The notes under the pieces: model-generated
What the model was told of the DNA's origin: nothing
Databases searched by the model: none
Seen by the model: only the letters and a program-made list of their open reading frames with translations
Shown: positions 1-3,974 of the stretch, piece after piece
How positions within the stretch are numbered: position 1 is the first letter of the stretch
Layout: each line of letters opens with the position of its first letter
NCBI GenBank assembly: GCA_017439615.1
Contig: JAFSIU010000123.1
Location: 1-6,535, forward strand
Length of the DNA stretch: 6,535 nt
Direction of reading: 5' to 3'
From: Bacillota bacterium
GTDB lineage: Bacteria > Bacillota > Dehalobacteriia > UBA4068
Position numbers and translations under genes: made by a program

Positions 1-125
1 AGCTCCTTTCTGTGTTGAATTTGTAGCGGTTATAAGGCTTTTTCTACTCCTTTCCTATAACTGCTTTTCAATTCACCACAAATGAGCCGCAGTCATATGT
101 ATTCGGGTGGAGAAACCACCCTTTA
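1..125 (-). other. Non-coding leader-like segment pointing left out of the window
   Basis: No protein of the recombinase family continues into this segment in any frame. On the minus strand it contains two Shine-Dalgarno-like sites, GGAAAGGAG (47-55) and AGAAAGGAG (3-11). The second is placed so that a start codon would fall just beyond the left edge of the window. No start codon follows the first at a useful distance. The segment therefore looks like the upstream region of a leftward gene, joined head-to-head with the truncated recombinase. That the gene exists is inference, because it is not in the window. Confidence 0.35.
105..121. repeat. Perfect 6-bp inverted repeat at the recombinase truncation point
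   Basis: GGGTGG (105-110) and CCACCC (116-121) form a perfect stem with the loop AGAAA. It lies only a few bases before the point where recombinase homology starts (about 129). It is followed by TTTAC rather than a real U-tract, so it would be a poor terminator on the + strand, and there is no T-run on the minus strand. It could be a hairpin marking the end of another element, or a weak terminator of a gene whose remainder has been lost. Confidence 0.45.
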
Positions 126-128
126 CAT

Positions 129-1676
129 ATTACCTCTCAGCGCAGCATATTGCAGGCCTATGCCGCCGAACATGGCATTTTGATTTATGATGAATATGTC
201 GATGATGGATTTTCGGGTACCAACTATGACCGCCCCGCCTTCCAAAGAATGATATCGGATATCGAAGCAGGCAAAGTGAATTGCGTACTGACCAAGGATT
301 TTTCGCGTCTGGGCAGAAACAGTGCCCGCACCTCGGATCTGATGGATGAATATTTCCCCAGCCGCGGCGTGCGCTATATCTCTGTGAACGATGGCTATGA
401 TTCTTTGCATCTCAATGGCGGCGCGGCGATGAGTGCTGCGATGCTGATAACCGTGCACGAGCTTTATGCCCGTGATACCAGCAACAAGATACGCAGCTCC
501 TTCCGCAGCAAAAGGGAAAAAGGTGAATATATCGGCAGCTATGCTCCCTATGGCTACAAAAAAGATATCGAGCACGGGAACAGGAACCGTCTTGTCATCG
601 ACCACAATGCTGCGCATATTGTGCAGGAGATTTTCGCTTTGGCAGCAGAAGGACAATCTCCCAAGCGAATAGCAGATATATTAAATGAAAAGGGTGTTGC
701 CACTCCACTGAAATATCGTGAGAGCGGCAATCCTTTTTTTGATGTGCAAAATTCGCCTGATGCTCCTCGCTGGACGGCATCGGGTATATGTAAAATGCTT
801 GCCAACAGAGTTTATCTCGGCATTACCGAGCAGGGCAAAAGCAGCAAAATATCCTTCAAGAGCAAGCAGGTGCAGAGTATTCCGCGTGAAGAGTGGGTGA
901 GGGTTGCGAATACTCATGAGCCGCTTATTTCCGAAGAGCTGTTCTGTCAGGTGCGTGCCCGCAGTGTTGCCCGCCGCAGCCTGCCCACGAAGGGCTTTGA
1001 GAATATCTTTTCTGGCATTGCCAAATGTGCCGATTGCGGCAGGAATATGACTCCCTCGCCTTCACGCAAAAAAGGCGCGACATATAATCTCTGCTGCGGC
1101 AGCTACAAATCGAAGGGAGCATCAAGCTGCTCCAATCATTTCATAGATTATGATAGTCTTTATGCCGTGGTGCTCAGTGAATTGCACAGATTGCTGTGTC
1201 TGAGCGATGAGGACAAAAAAAGCCTGCTGCATGATTTGCAGCAGGCTGATACCATTGCAGGATATCCAAAGGATGACATAAGCAAAGCGATCACCAAATG
1301 GGAAGCCCGCATCAAGGAGATAGGAGCCTTGAGCAAGCGTCTTTATGAGGATTTTTTGTATGGAGGCTTGTCCAAAGATCTTTATGATACAATGCGCAGC
1401 AGCTATGAACAGGAGCTTGCTGATTTGAAGTGTTCTGTCGCAGAACAGCAAGCCTTGCTGATCCCTGAAACAGAAAAAGCTCAAAGCTATGAACGTTTCA
1501 TTGAGCTTTTTGATGAGATGACGGAGATCAAGTCCCTGGATAAGGAGCTGCTGCATCGTTTTATTGACCGCATCGAAGTGGAGCAGGGATATTATGCCAA
1601 GGATATTGACGGCAAGCGCAGCAAATTCCAGAAGCTGAGGATTTATTATCGATTCATTGGCTGCATTGATGCTTGA
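129..1676 (+). CDS. Large serine recombinase, 5'-truncated (catalytic serine missing)
   Basis: This encodes a site-specific DNA recombinase of the large serine (resolvase/invertase) family, the type that integrates and excises elements through a serine-DNA intermediate. Recognisable sequence starts with ITSQRSIL at 129. Counting from the TTG at 150, the protein has 508 residues: the rest of the catalytic domain with the active-site arginine motif SRLGRN (52-57), then a Recombinase domain (about 120-245). A zinc ribbon follows, with cysteines at 293, 296, 315/316 and 327, then a coiled coil (about 370-440) and a C-terminal tail. Family members normally carry about 30 more N-terminal residues with a YxRxS-type motif that supplies the nucleophilic serine; this is absent. 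The frame is open back to a TAA at 33-35, but those codons (36-128) do not resemble a recombinase. No ribosome site precedes 150. The remaining frame is undamaged, suggesting recent truncation. As it stands it should bind DNA but not cleave it. Confidence 0.9.
   Translation: MTSQRSILQAYAAEHGILIYDEYVDDGFSGTNYDRPAFQRMISDIEAGKVNCVLTKDFSRLGRNSARTSDLMDEYFPSRGVRYISVNDGYDSLHLNGGAAMSAAMLITVHELYARDTSNKIRSSFRSKREKGEYIGSYAPYGYKKDIEHGNRNRLVIDHNAAHIVQEIFALAAEGQSPKRIADILNEKGVATPLKYRESGNPFFDVQNSPDAPRWTASGICKMLANRVYLGITEQGKSSKISFKSKQVQSIPREEWVRVANTHEPLISEELFCQVRARSVARRSLPTKGFENIFSGIAKCADCGRNMTPSPSRKKGATYNLCCGSYKSKGASSCSNHFIDYDSLYAVVLSELHRLLCLSDEDKKSLLHDLQQADTIAGYPKDDISKAITKWEARIKEIGALSKRLYEDFLYGGLSKDLYDTMRSSYEQELADLKCSVAEQQALLIPETEKAQSYERFIELFDEMTEIKSLDKELLHRFIDRIEVEQGYYAKDIDGKRSKFQKLRIYYRFIGCIDA
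1215..1247 (-). terminator. Intrinsic terminator on the minus strand, inside the recombinase gene
   Basis: Read on the minus strand, AGCCTGCTGC and GCAGCAGGCT (+ strand arms 1221-1230 and 1238-1247) form a perfect 10-bp GC-rich stem with a 7-base loop. It is followed at once by seven Ts (the A-run 1215-1221 on the + strand). This is textbook geometry for a rho-independent terminator, but for antisense transcription. On the + strand there is no T-run after the hairpin, so sense transcription should be unaffected. The codons involved read KKSLLHDLQQA. Function is inferred from structure only. Confidence 0.6.
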
Positions 1677-1711
1677 TTATGTATTAAAAGACGCCGCAAA
1701 TTTCTCTTTTC

Positions 1712-2560
1712 ATGTGTATGGGGTTTGGCTGCAATGCGGTGGGGGTGACAGGCTGCAGAATAATAGATTCACCTCGTGAAAGACTTCTTGCCATGCTCAC
1801 CAACAGCCTCATTCCTTGCAATGGCCGCTTTCCTTTGCTGATTGCGCTGCTCACTATGTTTTTTGCAGTTGGAGCGAGTGGGTTTGGAAATTCATTTTTC
1901 ATTGCATTGCTTTTGTGTTTGTTTATTCTTTTGTCGGTCTTTATGACCTTTGTTTTGACCAAAATCCTTTCCAAAACCCTGCTCAAAGGCCTGCCTTCCT
2001 CCTTTGTGCTGGAGCTGCCGCCTTATCGCAGGCCGCAGTTTTGCCGCGTGATATTGCGTTCCTTGTGTGATAAAGCCTTTTTTGTTTTGCGGCGTGCTGT
2101 GGCTGTTGCCGCTCCCGCAGGTGCTGTGATTTGGCTGCTTGCCAATGTGAACATCGCAGGCAGCAGTTTGTTGTCATTATGTGCAGGCTTTCTTGATCCG
2201 TTTGCTCGTTTTTTGGGGCTTGACGGAGTGATTCTGCTGGCCTTTATTCTTGCTTTGCCTGCCAATGAGATCGTGCTGCCGCTTATCATTATGATTTATC
2301 TTTCGCAGGGCAGTCTGACAGAATATAGCGATTTGTCTGCAGTCAGACAGCTTTTGCTTGAAAACGGCTGGACTTGGGTTACGGCAGTCTGCACCATGCT
2401 TTTCTCGCTTATGCATTGGCCGTGTTCAACAACCATTCTGACAGTATATAAAGAAAGCGGCAGCCTGAAATGGACGCTTGCAGCAATTGCTTTGCCTGCT
2501 CTTTGCGGTATACTGTGCTGTTTCGTTTTCAACAGTCTGGCGGCATTGTTTTACGGATGA
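1712..2560 (+). CDS. feoB: FeoB ferrous iron transporter, C-terminal membrane fragment (5'-truncated)
   Basis: This is the C-terminal half of the inner-membrane ferrous iron permease FeoB, which couples a cytoplasmic GTPase domain to Fe(II) uptake. The fragment of 282 residues starts at the conserved GFGCN motif (residues 4-8), followed by a DSPRERLL-like stretch (19-26), NGRFPLL of the Gate domain (37-43), ELPPYR (101-106), PANEI (183-187) and LMHWPC (233-238). Several hydrophobic helices lie near 41-87, 125-145, 170-197, 222-240 and 255-280. The GTP-binding domain and first membrane half, several hundred residues in usual FeoB proteins, are absent. There is no ribosome site before the ATG at 1712, and in-frame codons continue only to a TAA at 1685-1687. 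The reading frame is otherwise intact. I infer that the host gene was split by the element to its left, so the product cannot function as GTP-driven transport. The match to FeoB is strong. Confidence 0.9.
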   Translation: MCMGFGCNAVGVTGCRIIDSPRERLLAMLTNSLIPCNGRFPLLIALLTMFFAVGASGFGNSFFIALLLCLFILLSVFMTFVLTKILSKTLLKGLPSSFVLELPPYRRPQFCRVILRSLCDKAFFVLRRAVAVAAPAGAVIWLLANVNIAGSSLLSLCAGFLDPFARFLGLDGVILLAFILALPANEIVLPLIIMIYLSQGSLTEYSDLSAVRQLLLENGWTWVTAVCTMLFSLMHWPCSTTILTVYKESGSLKWTLAAIALPALCGILCCFVFNSLAALFYG

Positions 2561-2603
2561 TTCTTGTCTGCATATCTCAAACTCTTGTTACATAGTTTGA
2601 TAA

Positions 2604-2612
2604 GAGAGGTGG
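2604..2612 (+). promoter_or_regulatory. Ribosome binding site for the 2622 gene
   Basis: GAGAGGTGG lies about 9 bases before the ATG at 2622. It supports this start over other possible reading frames in the same stretch, none of which has a comparable site. Confidence 0.55.
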
Positions 2613-2621
2613 TGCAGGTTT

Positions 2622-2957
2622 ATGGATTTTCAGGATGTCAATCCTTCGGCGGTCGTGCTTTTTTCCGTGCTTTATGCCGAATATCTGGCGGAAACTCTGC
2701 CCTTCAATGTGCAGAATGTGCTGGGCAATGTTCTGGAGCTGATGGGGCAGGTCTTGCTGGCATATAATGCGCAGCAGCAATATTTCGAAGGCGGACCGGG
2801 CAGATGCTTTTCTGCCAAATACCGCAATGTCAATAATCCCTTCTGCAATGATGAAAACTCTTCCTCCTTCTGCAATGCTGATATATTGCCCGACAGTGAA
2901 TATATCATGGAACTGGCAAAAAGCATAAGCAGAGATTTGAGCAAGACCTTTGCATAA
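2622..2957 (+). CDS. Small protein of unknown function (111 aa)
   Basis: I do not recognise a named family. The first ~48 residues look like two amphipathic helices (ending in a run AQQQ at about 50-53), and the region after about residue 55 is rich in Asn, Ser, Cys and Gly with the segment NVNNPFCNDENSSSFCN. The C-terminus returns to a helical stretch ending KSISRDLSKTFA. No signal peptide or membrane helix is evident. The general look, a short helical protein with a QQ-rich end of the helices, resembles small uncharacterised Firmicutes proteins, but I cannot place it. It begins 61 bases after the feoB fragment in the same direction, so it may originally have been read from the feoB transcript; insertion into feoB would then have changed its expression. 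A usable ribosome site and ATG, sensible composition and the lack of a competing frame support it as a gene. Confidence 0.7.
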   Translation: MDFQDVNPSAVVLFSVLYAEYLAETLPFNVQNVLGNVLELMGQVLLAYNAQQQYFEGGPGRCFSAKYRNVNNPFCNDENSSSFCNADILPDSEYIMELAKSISRDLSKTFA

Positions 2958-2972
2958 TGAAAGAATAGTCTC

Positions 2973-3001
2973 TTGCATTTTATACTGCAAAAGCTTATAA
3001 T
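2973..3001 (+). promoter_or_regulatory. Sigma-A type promoter for the phosphoribosyltransferase gene
   Basis: TTGCAT (2973-2978) and TATAAT (2996-3001) are separated by 17 bases, the ideal spacing, with a perfect -10 and a 4/6 match at -35. Transcription would begin around 3008, leaving a leader of about 32 bases before the ATG at 3040. The spacer also completes a small inverted repeat, TTGCA (2973-2977) with TGCAA (2986-2990), which could be an operator or chance. Confidence 0.75.
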
Positions 3002-3025
3002 TAAAATGAAATTTGCTTGATTTGC

Positions 3026-3031
3026 AGGAGG
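3026..3031 (+). promoter_or_regulatory. Ribosome binding site that fixes the start at 3040
   Basis: A perfect AGGAGG stands 8 bases before the ATG at 3040. An upstream in-frame TTG at 3013 would place this site inside the coding sequence and has no site of its own, so 3040 is the start. Confidence 0.9.
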
Positions 3032-3039
3032 AAAGTGTT

Positions 3040-3597
3040 ATGCATTATACAATGAATATAGCAGGACTTAATCGCGATCTGCCGCTTTGTGCAGTCAATG
3101 AAGATCTTTATATCGCTGCTTTCATTATTTTGGGTGATTCCGAAATGTCTGAAGCCGCCGCAAGAGAATTGCTGAAAAAAGCTCCCGAGCATGATGTTAT
3201 GCTCACTGCAGAGGCCAAGAGCATTCCGCTTATCCATGAAATGTCCCGTCAGGAAGGCCACACCCGCTATATCGTTGCCCGCAAGGCCTCCAAGATTTAT
3301 ATCACCGATCCTGTTACCGTTACTGTTCGCTCCATTACCACAGCCCGTGAGCAGACTCTTATTCTCGATCAGCCCGAGCTTGATTATATGAAGGGCAAAA
3401 AGGTACTTATCGTTGATGATGTCGTTTCCACAGGCGACAGTGCCAGAGCTCTTTCCGAGCTGGTCCAGATGGCAGGCGGCGAGGTTGTCGGCATCGCTTG
3501 TGTTTTGGCAGAGGGTGCCGCGGCAGAGCGTCCTGATGTTGTCTGTTTGGAAAAACTGCCCCTTTTCAATGCCAAGGGCGAAGTTATCGAAGACTAG
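3040..3597 (+). CDS. Adenine phosphoribosyltransferase-like protein (PRTase family)
   Basis: This is a cytoplasmic type I phosphoribosyltransferase of 185 residues. Such enzymes transfer the ribose-5-phosphate of PRPP to a purine base to make a nucleotide (salvage). The PRPP-binding signature VLIVDDVVSTGDS is at residues 122-134, with the two adjacent acidic residues D126-D127 followed by the phosphate-binding STGDS loop. The upstream hood and base-binding region includes LTAEAKSIPLIHEMSR (about 54-69) and YIVARKASKIY (about 76-86), arranged as in the Apt-like group. The length matches adenine phosphoribosyltransferase (about 180 residues). Base specificity is not provable here: adenine is the usual annotation, but related proteins act on xanthine or have regulatory roles, so I give no symbol. 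The gene has its own near-consensus promoter and a strong terminator, so it looks like a single-gene transcription unit. Confidence 0.88.
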   Translation: MHYTMNIAGLNRDLPLCAVNEDLYIAAFIILGDSEMSEAAARELLKKAPEHDVMLTAEAKSIPLIHEMSRQEGHTRYIVARKASKIYITDPVTVTVRSITTAREQTLILDQPELDYMKGKKVLIVDDVVSTGDSARALSELVQMAGGEVVGIACVLAEGAAAERPDVVCLEKLPLFNAKGEVIED

Positions 3598-3611
3598 TTT
3601 ATGAAGAAATG

Positions 3612-3672
3612 GCCTCTTTGCCGGTTTTCAGCATTTTTGTGCTGGCAAATCGGCAAGGAGGCTTTTAGTTTT
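3612..3672 (+). terminator. Intrinsic terminator after the phosphoribosyltransferase gene
   Basis: The arms 3612-3623 and 3651-3662 form a 12-bp stem with one G-T pair, followed by TTTTAGTTTT. The 27-base loop holds its own small hairpin, CAGCA (3629-3633) with TGCTG (3640-3644). TTTGCC (3617-3622) can alternatively pair with GGCAAA (3644-3649), which would dismantle the long stem. The position, 14 bases after the stop codon, fits termination of the upstream gene. The alternative fold is seen in the sequence, but its use is speculative. Confidence 0.85.
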
Positions 3673-3694
3673 ATGTAACAAAAATCGGCATTCA

Positions 3695-3702
3695 GAAGGA
3701 GG
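3695..3702 (+). promoter_or_regulatory. Ribosome binding site that fixes the start at 3712
   Basis: AGAAGGAGG ends at 3702, directly against a TTG at 3703, which is too close to be used. The next in-frame TTG at 3712 is 9 bases away and gives a protein starting MFFQRL, the usual start for this type of small helix-turn-helix protein. Confidence 0.75.
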
Positions 3703-3711
3703 TTGGCTGTT

Positions 3712-3936
3712 TTGTTTTTTCAACGCTTAGAAGATCTGCGTATTGATTCTGATAAAACGCAAGCGGAAGTTGCTGAATTTCTGAAATGCAAAAGAGAAGT
3801 TTATCGCCGTTATGAAAAGGGTATTCACGAAATACCGACCTGGGCGGTTATTGAATTAGCGAAGCTTTATAACACAAGCACAGACTATATTCTTGGCCTG
3901 ACGGATATTCGTGAGCCCTATGATGCGAGGAAATAG
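3712..3936 (+). CDS. Small Cro/CI-type helix-turn-helix DNA-binding protein
   Basis: A 74-residue cytoplasmic protein made almost entirely of one XRE-type HTH domain. RLEDLRIDSDKTQAEVAEFL (about 5-24) covers helix 1 and helix 2, KCKREVYRRYEKG (about 25-37) is the recognition-helix region, and IPTWAVIELAKLYNTSTDYILGLTD (about 41-65) gives the closing helices with the typical NTSTDYILGLTD ending. There is no sensor, dimerisation or enzymatic domain. The start is TTG at 3712. It lies between the terminator of the phosphoribosyltransferase gene and comEC, ending 38 bases before the comEC start with no terminator between, so it is probably co-transcribed with comEC. It could be a repressor of that unit or act elsewhere. 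I see no clear promoter in front of it, so it may depend on a weak promoter or on read-through of the upstream terminator. Confidence 0.85.
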   Translation: MFFQRLEDLRIDSDKTQAEVAEFLKCKREVYRRYEKGIHEIPTWAVIELAKLYNTSTDYILGLTDIREPYDARK

Positions 3937-3952
3937 CTTTATATTAAAAATA

Positions 3953-3967
3953 CCTTTTCGAAAGGAG
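3953..3967 (+). promoter_or_regulatory. comEC ribosome binding site within a small inverted repeat
   Basis: GAAAGGAG (3960-3967) lies 7 bases before the TTG at 3975 and fixes that start. CCTTT (3953-3957) is complementary to AAAGG (3961-3965), giving a 5-bp hairpin with a TCG loop that covers the Shine-Dalgarno core. It could lower translation of comEC; the stem is short, so this is only a possibility. Confidence 0.65.
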
Positions 3968-3974
3968 CAGCAGA

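Larger units (their letters stand above)
1..1711 (+). mobile_element. Right-hand end of an integrative element inserted in feoB
   Basis: This stretch carries a large serine recombinase that ends 35 bases before the start of a host gene fragment (feoB, from about 1712). A recombinase as the terminal gene next to the attachment site is the usual layout of serine-integrase elements. The fragment to its right begins inside a conserved motif rather than at a gene start, which fits integration within feoB. The left end is not in the window, so the size and cargo are unknown. The exact crossover cannot be fixed, but lies between the recombinase stop (1676) and about 1712. The region left of position 126 may belong to another element. 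Element membership is inferred; the two truncated genes are seen directly. Confidence 0.6.

Noticed and set aside
73..96. Seven-codon minus-strand reading frame starting with ATG (MTAAHLW), as a leader peptide
   Set aside because: It is too short to support, has no ribosome site at a proper distance, and nothing shows it is translated.
105..130. End of an IS200/IS605-type transposon (hairpin next to TTTAC)
   Set aside because: The hairpin plus TTTAC is suggestive, but the order relative to the target and the missing transposase or second end do not support a specific assignment.
150..152. TTG at 150 as the true start of the recombinase
   Set aside because: There is no ribosome site before it, and recombinase-like residues ITSQRSI continue upstream of it to 129, so it is an internal codon of a truncated gene.
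93..1719. TCATATGTAT (93-102) and TCATGTGTAT (1710-1719) as attachment-site direct repeats flanking the recombinase
   Set aside because: The match is 9 of 10 AT-rich bases with no agreement on either side, so it is likely chance, and the element should extend beyond the left edge.
2577..2600. Seven-bp inverted repeat TCAAACT/AGTTTGA as the feoB terminator
   Set aside because: The stem is AT-rich with a 10-base loop and no T-run follows; it leads straight into the ribosome site of the next gene.
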